Assembly (NCBI GenBank): GCA_008508345.1
Contig: QNGE01001245.1
Location: 35,348 to 99,347, forward strand
Length of the DNA: 64,000 nt
Reading direction: 5' to 3'
DNA from: Paragonimus westermani
Lineage: Eukaryota > Platyhelminthes > Trematoda > Plagiorchiida > Troglotrematidae
This document shows positions 11,550-24,401 of this stretch, in pieces. The notes beneath the pieces were generated by a model. It had not been told where the DNA came from, searched no databases, and worked only from the letters and a program-made list of their open reading frames with translations. Both the position numbers and the translations under genes were made by a program. Position 1 is the stretch's first letter. Every line of letters starts with the position of its first letter.

Positions 11550-14500
11550 TAAGTCAAGCAGTCACCCAATCGATTGTGTGGGTAGCACGATTGGATCGTT
11601 GGGGGCCGGGGTGAGATAGAGAGGGACACACAGGCGTGCACAGGTAGACAGGTGACGTGTGGACAACGGTAGGCGCGGATGCCACACTTTTAGCAAGGTT
11701 GAGAAAGTCGCGTTGTTTTCGTCGGTCTAGCCCGGACGTTTCAAGCGTTCTGCACCGGTCGCCTCGGTAGCTGCTGCCCTATTCTGTTCCTTGAGCTACT
11801 GCCACATACCCTTGAAAGTAGTGGATACAAAAACATCTTGCAAACGAGCGGAAACGGCACGCTGAAAAGCAGGCCTCGTCTCAGAGTTCTCTAGTTCTCC
11901 AACTTCTGCTGTCATCCAGAGGATCTACAATAAGCAGACATGCAGAAGTGAATAAACAACTCGGTCCTGACCAGTCTGTGGCTGGTACTACATCCAGCGC
12001 CGTGGGCCACTCACACGATACGCACTTCACGAGTGTCGCGCTGCTGCGCAATCGTGCGATTAAGCAAATGATAGTGACTGGCTCGTGGATGATTCCGCGT
12101 CGTGATGTCGCTCTCACTCATCTGGAATCGAGTGCTTGTGATAGTTAACTCGTGAGTAGCACACAGGTGGGGCAGACGATGACTGCTCTAGTTGACTGAA
12201 CCACTACCATAGGGTCCGAGGACTCTCGACCTGTCTGCCGAGTCGCATCCGACTCAAGCGTTCAAGTTGCACATAACCAACAGTCGGTCACTCACCAGTG
12301 CCGACCGGATTGTGGGGGACTGCTGATTGTATAATTCTGTATCATCAACGTGACACACAGTTGGACTATAAACATATGTGACAAACTTGCCTTGGCCAAG
12401 GCGCAAGTGCATGGACAGGATTGGAGTGCAGATTGGAGTGTGATTCGCCTGACACTAAAGCATTGATGCGGACGGCGACTTCGAAACAAAAACCATACTC
12501 AGAGTGCCATCCACTGGATAACCTATTCAGCAGAAATTGTACCCGGCACCTACTTCTCGGAGCTTACCACGGTCTGCAAACTTCGTCTTACTCAATGTTG
12601 CTGCGTCGATACCATATCGGCTCAGTTCCATAACGGCCAGTGCGGTTCGTCGTTCCGGCCGTCATGTGGTGTTGCATCGGTCCAGCAGCGTGTGCACCCT
12701 CCATGTCTCAGTAGAAAGCGTCTTGCGTACCACAGGATGGTCTCCGTATTACTAAGGCTCGAGTGAGCAATGTGTGCTCTGGGATTCGTACAGCAGAGAT
12801 CATTATGGGAAGGACCACCGTTGGAATGGAATATCTTGATAGTAACATATTTTCGCTTATCTGGCCTACTAAAGAGCGAACAGCAGACAGAGGGGCCTGG
12901 TTTTTCATGCGCAACGACCAGTGCGGTCTGCTATTTGGTTTGTGTTGTATTATCATGGTTCATATGGGTTTTGGATGATGCCAGGACGCCCAGACCTTGG
13001 GAGCAGAGCGATGAGGACCCTCAATCAAAGCATTTGGTTCAAAAGCCTGTACCGGAAGGCAGCGGGTGACACACGTAAGCACACACAATCGCAACACGAC
13101 CGACGATCATCAACGAACAAATTGCAATCGTTATACACAGGTTAGAGATCCACACACCTGTAAAGTCAACACAGATCAGACTAAAAGTACTGCAGAGACA
13201 AGCAAATCACGCACGAAAACTGACCAAGAAAGAACAACCAACAAGCCGAACTAAAACATGACACACCGGGATCAACCACAACGAACGTAAATGCCCTCTT
13301 CTGTCTGCTCCACCTTGGCCAGTCTGACAAGGTTTAACCTGTAGGGTCTGATATCCCAGTCAGCATAGCCCGCCAGATCAAAACAACACACGCCAGGATA
13401 GTATAAAAGGTCAAGTCAATATGACACATATGCAAACACAATTAAAGAGGGACTGAAGCTGAGCACCTGTTGAATAATCATGGTGTCCGGACTCCAATCC
13501 TAGCTAGAGAGCAGCAGAGTGTTAAGAATGGACTGAGAGTTGAGTTGGAAAGAACTGTGGTGGGATCAGCGGCAACCTATTTACACACGGGTATCCCGCG
13601 ACTTTTGGCAGATATAGATATTAGGTTCCTGCTGATCCTCGGCGACTACCAACTGCACAACACGGCAGTCGAATTTAAGTTGGGATGTTGTCGGAACAAG
13701 CAAACATAGACAGGAGGGTGATTGGAGAATTTCACATACATATCCGCACACTCCACTCTCACATGATTGATTCGTTTCGAGGTGGCCATCGTTCATCGGT
13801 TGGACACGTGTGAAATGAGTTGTGCACTGTGCCGGACGAATTCACTTGATCCTCTAAGTGGAACCGTTTTGGTACACTTCTGGGTAAACCGAAGTTTGTG
13901 TACACTTTGCCTACAGTTGTAGATTGCTGAGCCGCCGAGCCGTCATACACGTTAGGTTTGAAAAGAACGATTATGCTGAATTGGCCTGTCGTGGAGCGCT
14001 TATCTTGTTCGAGATAGTGAATAGCTGAGAGTCTACACTCATACAGCCGGAGTTCTGACGTTTATATTCTGTGGAATTATTCACATTATTCACTGGTACC
14101 GCTTTCCGCGACGTATAGTTTCAGAACACTGTCGCGTACATTTATCCGGGTGCTAAAATATCTGGCATCAGTCTCAAATGTGTGCAACCCTTTTTCTGTA
14201 GTCTGCTGGACCACCATCTACGCGACTGGTGTCAAGTCTACTTCTGGTGAGTTTGCAACTCGTGCTTGAGGCAAGTCACTGACGACCAGCGGAGGAGAGT
14301 GCAAGCAGACTTATCTCTGGATTATTTCTTGCTCATGAGTAGAAAGCCATCCTTGAAGATAAAGACTGTTGGAAGGGTATATTCACCATAGCAAGACAAT
14401 GAGATATTCAATTAAAGAACGGCTATCCTAGTTGAAAAGGCTCTTAAATATTTCAGTTTGGTTTCTGAGATATCTCCTGTTTCCCTTAGAAATTTGGGAA

Positions 14501-16110
14501 ATTGTTATTTTGTTTGACAAATCCCCGAAGCGACGAGCTGTTTTGTAAACAGAATATCAATATAATGGATTGTCAAATTAGTGTCTGATTAACTTGCAGT
14601 TGGGTGCTGGTTTCGTATAGATTTACTAGCAGGATAAGTGACATACTAATATACCTAATAATACATTTGTCTGCTGGCTGATATATCTAGATGTTTTCTG
14701 GTATTTGAATTCCCTCAATGAATTTTCTGTCAGAAAAAAAGCGTGCATTATCGATCATTTCTGTTCGAGATGACTAGCCAGAAATCATTTTAATGAAGAA
14801 CACTGAAAATATTTCAAGCCACCAAGCAGATCTTTTTAGTCTAATTCCTTTTATTTGACAAACTGACCTCCTTCTATTAACACTGGCTTTAACGCGCATT
14901 AACTGCCATAGAACCTTACAACATAGATTAAGTTTAGGAACGATAGAAAGCAGCTGTCTAAACTCGAATAATGAAAAAATAAACTGTACATCCCCGCCAC
15001 AGAACACAACCGATTTGTAAGCGATATTATTATTATTGTCATCCACAGCACAGCCTCCTGACTCGGTCAAAACGACAACTTCAGCTGCTGCTTATGTATT
15101 CCTAACGAAGCGATAAAAGCCATGTTACCGGTTATGATTAGTTGTTGCTTCAAGGAAATTGATCTCAGGAGACGAACAAACGATAGTTGACGCGGTAAGC
15201 AATGAGTCGATGGTCCTAGCATATGATTTAATATTGAAAACTTATCCTTCCGAAGAGCAGACGGGTGAAAGTTTTGTTACTGACTAAAATCCGCCTCCTA
15301 CCATAGTAGGTGCTTGTTGGCCGATGTTGTATGCTGCGTACGAATCAGTCGGAAACAAAGATCTCAATTCAGTCGACATTCCTGAACTTTAGACTCCACG
15401 TTTGGCGAACAACTATGCATCGGCTCTTTATTCGGGTGCGCTAGTTTCCACCAGAATATTCAGAATACCACCCGAAACCGTTTGAGTTAAACCGTATGCT
15501 GGTCAAGCAATGACGTGGTCACGAAATACAAAGACCTGTACTATTTTGCTGAATTAAGTGGGGACCTCGTCATCACTAAGATTGCTGGTTAGAAACGATG
15601 TCCGAGACATCAACCTTTCACAGCCACTCCAGTGTCTTCATCTATAACATTTCTTCGATTAAGCCTTTCTTTTGTCCATTCTCCCCTTTTGTTTGCTAGG
15701 TAAATCTTTCAAAAATGTTTTATGGTGCTGGTGCAGTAAAAGGCGACTCGAACCACAGTATCTTCTGCTGGTCACGTCCGTGGCCATCATGGATGAAGGA
15801 AAGACTTGGACAGGTCAACTTTGTTTCCTACAATGAGTGTAGTTATTTAATGTTGCTAACATATAAACCGGAAACAGGTTCGAGGGGTAAAGACAGATTT
15901 CTGTAGATGTGTATATGCTGAAAATATCTGAATTCAAAAATGCAACCAGTTTCCGTTGCACTGAGGTAAAGTAATCGATGAAAAATACATACATGTAATT
16001 CAATGTTAGACAACTGAAATGAATTGGTTTAGTCATTTTTTTGTTTCACTCAATGGCGACAGTTTGCAAACAAAACATGCTTCAACTAATTGAAACAAAT
16101 CTTGGTCACT
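11550..16110. other. No recognisable gene
   Basis: Only short ORFs (at most ~100 codons) with no known motif were found on either strand. Composition returns to the AT-richer background after the foldback, with A/T-rich, stop-dense sequence from 14.3 to 15.0 kb. No transposon protein fragment was seen. Confidence 0.45.
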
Positions 16111-16117
16111 TGTTGGT

Positions 16118-17266
16118 CTAATCACGAACCAGATCAGTTGCCGTTGTGTCATTGACCGTGGAGTTCTCACTGAATACACTTTCAAATATACGTCTGCCTT
16201 GTGTCCGATAACGTCTGCAAGTGTACAACAGATCGTATTCAATAGTGAGCAATATGTTTCGACTGTCAGCTCGAGTGATATCATCATCAAACCAGTGAGA
16301 GTCGGAACTATTCTCAGCCGTTGGGCGGTCATCAGGGTTAATTGCAAGCGTGTCGTTCAGCTGCTTCTCTACCAATGGACTAAGACGATTTAGCATAGGA
16401 CTCTTAAGTTTTTCCTCACTCCCTTCGATGACATTTACCATATCGGCCACAGAGTTAGCAACGAACGGAGGCTTCCCGGTGAGTGCGATGTGTGTGATGC
16501 ATCCTACACTCCATATATCCATTGATTTTGTGGGTTCAAAATACGGATGCATGGGTTGGTCTTCAGCCACTTCGACGGTCTTCTTCCCCAAACACTTTCG
16601 TTCTGCTACCAAGGAAAGAAAATCCTTCATTTTTTCCGGAGCCCAACAATCAAAAACTGGCGGTGCTTTAGCAGTCAGACTGACCAGTTCATTTCGGATA
16701 CTCAAATCGGGCATTACTGTAACAGACTGTGGTGACATGGCTTGAAACAAGATGTGAGTAGGTGTCAAATTTCCATGAATCAAATTCTGCGAATGTAGGT
16801 AGCTTAAAACCTTTTGAACGTATTGTATAATCAAACAAATATCACGTACACGGAGTTGAGCTTGTTGCAACATCCAGTTGAACAGATCTCCAAACATACA
16901 CATTTCAGTCACAATTACAATTCGCTCAGGCTCCACCACAAATTCGATTATTTTAAGCACAGAATTGTGAGATAATGCGCGAACTTTTGCTACTTGTTGA
17001 CGGACCTTTCTGGAAAACGATCTTTGCAAACATCGGATGGGGAATGGGGCAGGTTTCATGAAAGCATATTCCACCTTTTTCACGGCAACCGCTGCGCCTG
17101 ACGTCAGGTCTCTGGCGGCGATGATTGAGCTGAACCCGTCATAGTAGAGCTCACGATAGATCAACAATTTCTCCTCATCGAACACCGGTACACCCAGAGT
17201 GACTGATGCGAGATCTGTGAGTACATTTTGCAAGGCGAGCATTCCAGTAACAGTTTCAGCATCCAC
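16118..17266 (-). CDS. Kinase-fold exon lacking catalytic residues (pseudokinase)
   Basis: This open frame holds a whole protein-kinase fold closest in style to the CAMK group. The VAIK-type lysine is kept (AVAVKKVEYA, K63), as are YLHSQNLIHG, CWAPEKM in the APE position (209-211), MDIWSVGCITHIALTGKPPF (D250) and the lobe-closing NPDDRPTAE (R314). The catalytic loop reads HGNLTPTH where HRDLKPEN is expected (Asp to Asn), and the DFG position reads MPDLSI. The glycine loop is also gone. It should bind at most nucleotide, and activity is unlikely. The listed start is GTG. The frame is open upstream to ~17320 with an AG after a pyrimidine run (GTTCTCAG), so this is probably an internal or terminal exon. 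An ORF this long without stops argues for a functional gene. Confidence 0.75.
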   Translation of the reverse strand: MDAETVTGMLALQNVLTDLASVTLGVPVFDEEKLLIYRELYYDGFSSIIAARDLTSGAAVAVKKVEYAFMKPAPFPIRCLQRSFSRKVRQQVAKVRALSHNSVLKIIEFVVEPERIVIVTEMCMFGDLFNWMLQQAQLRVRDICLIIQYVQKVLSYLHSQNLIHGNLTPTHILFQAMSPQSVTVMPDLSIRNELVSLTAKAPPVFDCWAPEKMKDFLSLVAERKCLGKKTVEVAEDQPMHPYFEPTKSMDIWSVGCITHIALTGKPPFVANSVADMVNVIEGSEEKLKSPMLNRLSPLVEKQLNDTLAINPDDRPTAENSSDSHWFDDDITRADSRNILLTIEYDLLYTCRRYRTQGRRIFESVFSENSTVNDTTATDLVRD

Positions 17267-17499
17267 AAAAAGGTTGACAGGATTAAACAGCTGAATGGAC
17301 GTAACACAAAATTTCCTCTGAGAACAGCCTCGTCGTCATACCTCTTTAGCCCATTTGTTCTGTTGGACAGTCTGAAGTGAATGTCACCGCTTGACTGGCG
17401 CCAATTGCCACAAGTGCTCAGAAACAGAGTCTGGTGTTGACTGATCAGCCCTGTGCACAAAAGTTCACGTTCCGCTGAACGCACGTGTTTCACTCAACA

Positions 17500-19070
17500 C
17501 ACTGTTCAGATAGTATTTTCGAAACAGAACCACTTGACAAATCAGGTGACCATCGATTTTTTAAAAAAAAGTAATCAATGACAGAGGTATTTTGTGAACA
17601 GTGCTTTTATGTGAAATCAGAATTTGTGTAGGCAAGATTCATTGTGATGGTGGGTATCGGCGTGTGACAGCAATCTTGACAGAACAGCAGAATTGTAGTT
17701 AGATATTAGTGATTACAGGAAATGTTTCACTTCTGACCTAAGATTACTCAGTTCAAGCAGCTACCAGTTTTGACACATTTACGGTGGACGAGACATAAAC
17801 ATCTGCGCAGTTTGGAGTTTTCGAAACGAGCATTCTACTGACTTAGTAGTACGACCACACACCTCTGTTAAGTCCATCCTAGAAAGCCAGAGATGAAACA
17901 GAGTGTACTAGGTTTTGTGAGTCACAGGTCTCTGTGAATGCTGAATATGAGGTTCTTAATCTGAGGTAGTTATTAACTGTGTTAGGTAGCTACATATAAC
18001 CATTTTGAACTAGAAACGACATGTGAAAAATATGAACTAAGAAGAAGAAAACTCTAATTAGTTCCCACGGAAAAAGAAAAATACCACATACTTATCAGGT
18101 TTACTGTGAGAAGTGTACTTTAGTTTCATGGATGCATGATACCACAACTTGGTACGGTTCCTTCACAAACTTCGTGTTTTACACACTGGATTATGCTAAT
18201 TGAATTAGTGGTATAGTCGCTGTTCACAAATGGCTTCATATCTTCTCTGACACTGCCAAGGTCATGAAGTAAGTCACTATCTCCAAGATTTTGTTAACCT
18301 TGGACTGATAATGAGTAAGACCTATAGCAAACGGTCATTTCTTTGAGAATTTCACGACAGTACCATATTAGGTGTAGTCTGTCGGTGAAGAGCCAAAGAT
18401 GGTCGGTCAAGATCCAAGGTGTCGCGGACATCTGAATGTAATAAAGACACCGATCATTATACAATGAGACCACCGACAGTTGGGTAAAACTGTGTGCTGG
18501 CCTAGCATCAACTCAGTTATGGAATATGAAGAACCTGATTACTGCACTGAGCAAGATGTGTAGGTGTCGCTTGTTTGGCTGGGACCCTAGTGATCAGTTG
18601 AGCTACTGGTTGGAAACGCTATCTAAGATGGCGGTGTGCGACAGACAATGATGCGTCAGTATTCATGCTACTTTTAGTTCTTCTATTTGGTCTTCTTTTT
18701 TGTTGTTATTATTTCTTAACCTTTTCACTAACGTTTCCTCCTTCTAGAATATTCCACGTCACTGGTGAGGAAATCAGCAACCCCATCCACAGTACTTTCC
18801 GGTCACGTTCATGTCTGTTGGGATTATGATGAAGATTATAACGTGAAAAACGAGCTTTTATGACATCCTCGTGTTACAGCTTTTAACCACCAAAAGTTTG
18901 TTTGTCTGCAACAAACCGGATGCTCAAGATGTACATCAGAAATTCCAGCTGGAACCGGCTGAAGTACTGCACACTCAGTTGGATCGAAACATTGGGCGGT
19001 AGAAAATCAACTTGGTTCTACTCCATCAGCTACGTTTCTGATAGCTATGTCGTTCGAGATGTCCTAGAGC
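17500..19070. other. No recognisable gene
   Basis: Stop-dense, with no ORF above 60 codons and no transposon motif. If the kinase-fold exon has upstream exons, this would be intron or promoter sequence, but I could not identify any exon. Confidence 0.4.
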
Positions 19071-19074
19071 AGCG

Positions 19075-19850
19075 CTAGCATACGCCACATAAGCCCGCAA
19101 CTCGCGGTCCACGGACAGGTCTGTCAACAGACTACCACTTTATCAGTAAAGGTCTGTGCAACAATCCATAATGGTTCCATTGATGCGGATTACAAGTGTG
19201 GGCACAGCGCCTCCGTCTGAAGAAGGCTAGGGAAAAGAAAATATCTTACCTCTGTTGATGCATGAATCAATATTGGATGCCGTTGTAAAAACTGCGAACA
19301 TTCGTTGCAGCTCTTAATCACATGTAAATAGTGCGTTGTTACCTGTGAGCAATAGCAAGTGAACGGCCCAACTACGCAGGGGGAATGAAAGGTAGGGGCC
19401 TGAATTATTCAACAGCAGACAACTGTCCCTCGAGTTATGAAAAGCGGCTGTTGTTATTGCAATCGAATGCAAGCTAACTAGGGCTGGAGTGAAGGTACAA
19501 CCAACAGAAGTCGATCCACACGAGTACCCATTTTCCCTAGTACCCATATGTAAAACTTCAATTAATCTATCGAACTCACCTGGATAACCAATCCTACCAA
19601 GCACCGTCTATTATGTTTCACGGCTGACAGAATCAAAAGTCCTGACGAATTTCGCAAAAAGGCGTTCAGCACACAACACTTTATTTGAATCTGGTAAACA
19701 GCAAACATCATTCCAGTCATGCAATGGTTCACTTGGAATCCACAATATTTTTCGGAAGAATTTGTCACTGAGATTTCTGCATTAAGCCAATTTTGCAAGG
19801 TTCCTGCTGAAACTTGTACGACACATCTTCTCAGACCACTTCTTGATAAT
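19075..19850 (-). mobile_element. LINE reverse-transcriptase fragment
   Basis: Minus-strand frames contain RT blocks: MMFAVYQIQIKCCVLNA, RRCLVGLVIQV, then LGRIGYPGEFDRLIEVLHM and GCTFTPALVSLHS, followed by a decayed active site, LLLLTGNNALFTCD. The nucleotide sequence at 19090-19350 aligns with the LINE at 5960-6230; both show the order CGCGGxCCACGGACAGGTCTG-like, then GGATGCCGT, then a GTGAGCAA stretch. It is therefore the same family, decayed by frameshifts and stops, and covers a more 5' part of RT. Confidence 0.75.
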
Positions 19851-20200
19851 TATCCCTGGTGTTCACGTTCAGTCCACCTTTAAGTAATAATACAATGAGA
19901 GAATCTTCGAACTCCTGTGGGACTGGGTTGTGATCACAGACGAAATGAACCAAGCGGGTTTGAGTCCATTAGAGAGATGGAATTCCACAACACAGAAGTT
20001 CACCAGACATTCTAAATGCAGCCGCAGCTTCATCACTAGCAATCGCCTAGCCGACCTATAGGCCTATGACAAGTCCGGAGCGACTGCAAGTGTATTTTTC
20101 ATGGATTCATTCACTATTATTCAGTCAACAGCAGCAGGCCAAGTTGGTAAAAATCTAAGGTTTTGAACCAGTTCCTCATTATGTTTTCCGGCTAGTTGCT

Positions 20201-20627
20201 TTAAACATTAGAGAACCCGTCTACTAGTGTTTTCATATAGTATGAAGGATTGGTCGAAAATTGCCTTCCGCCACTTGCTGAACTCTTTGTATTGCCAAGT
20301 GTCATCACTGTCGTGTAACAGTTCACTTCGCCTTTATGACCAGATGTCCTAAATTCCACGAGTGATATGGAGTATCTTCTTCGCGTCCCCATTGTTTAAG
20401 TTTGTTACAAAACAGTAAACAGTCCATTCATCTTTCGCATCAAACTCGAGATAACAGTTTGTTGTTGTCGGAACGGTTCGGCTGATTTCCGCAATGAAAA
20501 CAGATTGGTTCAATCGGGCGAACTTCTTCAGATGTTGCCTCCAGTCGCTGAGAATGATGGAGGTGGGGTCATCACTGTGAAGGACGAGAAAAGCACGCTG
20601 AATAACAATCCTCAGTTTGGAGCTCAC
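20201..20627 (-). CDS. Unassigned possible exon
   Basis: A 92-codon minus frame reads SDDPTSIILSDWRQHLKKF, then NQSVFIAEISRT and DEWTVYCFVTNLNNGDAKK, and ends in a stop at 20349. It has balanced amino-acid composition and an upstream pyrimidine-AG (CTTTTCTCGTCCTTCACAG) consistent with a splice acceptor near 20579. A second minus frame (20201-20392; EFRTSGHKGEVNCYTTV) overlaps its end. I do not recognise the family, and no partner exon was found. It could equally be a chance ORF or a decayed repeat. Confidence 0.25.
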
Positions 20628-21351
20628 CAGCCACCTAACATCTTGCCTCCGTCAGTGGCTGGTTGATCCACGCTAACCAGGGTGGAAAAGATGCTTAGAC
20701 AATCTGTACCTGAGCAGACGTTGACCCGTGTTGCACCCAAATCCGCACAGCACAAACATGATAGGTACATTGCAAATGCTGCGCCACTTTACTACTAAGC
20801 AATCAAACTAATGGTGGCGTCTGCTTCATGAGTGTCCCCATAGTTATATGGTTCTTGCCCAGCTGCAAACGGGCTTTAGTGATGTCCAGTTCGTAGGTAG
20901 CTTTGTAAGTCGGGTGGCGATCACAGTTATTAATGCCCGTATCGATGTCGTAAAGTCCAAGAGCACCGGGCCAAGCTGTTAAACCGCGTATAACCCGCGC
21001 CTTGAAATAGCCCAGAAGAAAAAGTTGGTCACTCGCTGATGTTGAGCGGTTTGAGGTGTGGAGGTGTTTCTGAAACTGGTTCTTTTTATCACTGATGTGG
21101 TACATGACTGAACAATAAGCACTCGAAATCTTACAAACCTACTGTTGTTCTTGTGCGGCCGGTCGATGTTTATTGAAAGAACGCTTAACGTTACATAGCC
21201 TAAGTGATTTTGGTAAGTCACCCGTCCAGGTAGTAAGAGACGGAAACAAGGGAGAAGAGAAACGGCGTTGGAAAAAAATAGTATTGAACAAACTAAATGT
21301 AACGATCCACAGTCGCAGTCATTAGTGAAATCTTTAACTAAACGGAATGAT

Positions 21352-21945
21352 GGAAAAAACAATCACACACCCAGTGAGTGGGTGGCAGTTAGAGCGGGAA
21401 TCAAGCAGGGATGTTTACCACTGATTCGGTTGCCCAACGCTCTCCGCCACAAACAACAACAAACAGATCTTCGCTGAAGCCGATGTATCGGCCGGTGACA
21501 GGCCTGCAATTTGATCGCAAAATCGGTTGATGCAGAGACCGACAGATCAGTCACAAGCTTGCAGATTGACGAAACAGAACCTGACAAGTGCACAAAGGGT
21601 TGCCAAGGTGCAGTCGACTGAGAAGTTATCGGCTGTACTGTGTTGGAAACTGGCTCCAAACTTCATTACAGTGAATGGCGAAGTTCAGGTGCAACAGAAC
21701 CCTGATCTTGCAAGTTCCTGGCAAGGTGGACGGGACTATATTCAGTAGTGAAACGTCACGACACAGTGCATTCGAATAAAATCGAGGAGAATCAGCACCC
21801 AGTTCACGGAAGACAGCGGTACAAATGGTATAACACTCCGACCAGGAGAGAATGCGCGCCAGGTGCGTCATCATCACCCAGGCCGGTACGTAGATCGTTG
21901 AGAGGAAGAAGGGAGCCTGAGGAGCTTCCACTACAGTTGGAATAA
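21352..21945 (+). pseudogene. Gypsy-2 pol C-terminus (copy)
   Basis: Frames here correspond to the post-integrase tail also seen at 29273-29680. Shared blocks include YKWYNTPTRRECAPGASSS with PRPVRRSLRGRREPEELPL, matching CKWYDTPIRRGCTPCGSS with RREPERLLLRL in the other copy. Several frameshifts are present. A polypurine tract (CAGAGGAGGA) and an LTR start follow at ~21955-21964. Confidence 0.7.
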
Positions 21946-23605
21946 TCTTTCCCAGAGGAGGATTGTAGTAAAGGTGAACCATCCCTCTATACCACTCACC
22001 AGCGGTCAAGCGAAGACACGTGTTTGGATATTACAGTAATTCGAACAAAAATAGGGAATGAACGCTGTAGTGCAGTCCGGCAATAAGCGCGACACTTGCG
22101 AACAGTGTGATCTATTCCAATACCTCATGTACCGGATATCTGAATTTGCGGATGATGCTCCTTTAAGAACCCGGAAATTTTGCGTTTTTAAAGCAAACAA
22201 TGTATACCGTTGGTCGTGATATCTAAAGGCAATTACCCGTATAAATTGTTTGATATTTTCTAATATCGAAATACGCAATAGAAATGTACCCATCAAATTG
22301 TCATCCAAAGTTTAAGTACAAAAGTGATGACGATTAAACGTGAACATTCATATAGAACTCATATAAGGACGCATATTGGAACTCACGTGTCCAGCGAGCT
22401 TGGATAAACTTAAAAATGATAAGCCCTCCGCAGATCAAGAGTTCACACAGGTAGAAAACAAGTCGTAACTGAAACGTACAGAGGAATAGGAGAGTGAAAG
22501 TTCACTCTTAAAAATAGGAAGAAAGAAAAGTGGATTAGTTGGCTGAGATTACACCCCCTAGATAATAACGTTTGTCAGGGGAGATAAGGAGAAAATAACA
22601 ACCACCGACTTGCAGTTAATTGAAGAACCGTACTATCGGTGAGTAGAGTATTGGTAAGTTGTTTTCTCCCAACCAGATCATTGGAGGTCGACAGATTTCA
22701 CACATAGAGCTAGATACTTGAAATTCGGTGGTAAAAGTTTATACTCGTTCATTTGAACACACACGTACTCAAACCTCCATTTAAACACTTTTCAATGGCA
22801 CGCGCGATGTATCCAGGTGAACCAGTAATTTTGTGTAAATTATGTCGATACCAAAAATGAAATCTCTTATTGAGAACAAAAATCTGCCAATTGTCCGGTG
22901 ATCACAGTAAGCTTCTGATCTTTAACAGGTTGAATCATGACAAATCAAAGCTTCGGCTGGATAGAAACCATCGACTAGGAACCGCATGCTTGGTCTGCTA
23001 GGCTAGGTAGACACATTGGCAGACTAGGAAGCTCTGATTAACTACCTGCACGATTGTTTCGTGGGATCAAATAATATATCAAGGGGATAGTAGTCTACCG
23101 TGGCACTTTCACAGGCAACTAACGCTGAAATTCACCAACGCCACTGTCTAGTGCTGAAAGATATTATACATAAGTAGTATAACAGCTGGTCATTTGAAAC
23201 GGACCGAAATTATAAAACCCTCGAGGTTCAGCTGAATTCGAATGAGCAGCTGAAAACCAAACCTCTTTCAGTAGCTTTTGCCTTGCAGCCTTATCTATGA
23301 AACCGCGAATAGACCTCAATTCCAAGTGCTGCGTGAAGGCAGGCAGCCACAGTGACTGGTTTCACTGAAACTTCCGACTTAACTAACAATGAAAGTGCGA
23401 TTTTGAAGCTAGAAATTAAACTCATGAGCAGACCTATCGCAGTTGAAACCCTGATGTTTTACACTTGAATTTTATCACCAGTTAAATTGTAATCATTTTT
23501 GTTTCACGCGACTGGCTGAGGATTATACTGAACATAGCTTCAGCAGCTCTGGGCACAACCGCGTAGATAGAACATCATTCAGAGCTAACAGTTTGGCGCC
23601 TGTAG
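21352..23605. repeat. 2,254-bp exact copy of 54456-56709
   Basis: This segment matches 54456-56709 at a constant offset of 33104, with every ORF in it identical. It begins in the short string GGAAAAAACAATCAC and ends exactly at the N at 23606. It contains the 3' end of gypsy-2 pol (21352-21945), the start of its 3' LTR (~21964) and ~1.6 kb of downstream sequence. The integrase core that precedes it at 54 kb is absent here. Confidence 0.92.
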
Positions 23606-23606
23606 N

Positions 23607-24360
23607 AAAAACGCCAGGGTCTCCATCAATCATTACTTTCACAAGCTGTATAGACTGAGTGTAACAACACTGACGTCAGCGTGCTCTCTATTTAAAAGAT
23701 TAAGAACTGTCATTCAATATTACTGGCAAGCCTATTTAAGACAGCGCGCTGACTAAAGCTTCACGCAGCCTCATAAGCGCACGAGTTTGCGATTTCCCAC
23801 TAGTTAGCTTTGCAAACAGAATTCTGTTTAGCGTATAATATACTCTGAATTGGTAAATCCATCAGCCAATGCTTTTTGTGAAAAAAAATCCATGCATATT
23901 CATATATATTCGTAACTTTTGAGATAATAGGTGGTGGTGCCATCAATGTAGCCGGAAAACTTGTTTGAACCAGAAGGCACGGAAAAGGTAATCTTCGTAA
24001 TCTTGCGGTACTTCAACCGTACAAGACAGGTCTTAATATCAGTTGTAGGTTGTACAGCTCTGTTATTTTACAGAGATGTTTGCCCCCCCAATGGTTAGTT
24101 GTTTCAAACTACTGTCGTCCATTTCTTGTCTTCCACGTGTCCAGCATGATGAGGGGAATAATAGTGTCGAATATCCACTTAAGCTGTCCAAATAAAACGC
24201 ACATGCGCGATCATTGTTTCAGTGTATCATACACTCAGGTACGCCAAAAAGGAGAAGCAAAACTTTACATTCGGTAAGTATCCCTTTTAACAAATGTCGA
24301 CGTGGATAGCAATGATTGGCAATGAGTAAAAAGATAGACAAATAATTAAGAGCATCGAAC
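23607..24360. other. No recognisable gene
   Basis: Short ORFs only. The sequence starts immediately after the N at 23606, so its adjacency to the block on its left is unproven. Confidence 0.4.
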
Positions 24361-24401
24361 AGAAGCATTTGAAAACTAAAAGACATGAGAAAAAACGCGT
24401 A

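Noticed and set aside
10942..11619. Several 100-126-codon ORFs on both strands
   Set aside because: They arise from the GC-rich inverted repeat, where stops are rare. The same peptide appears on both strands because of the palindrome.
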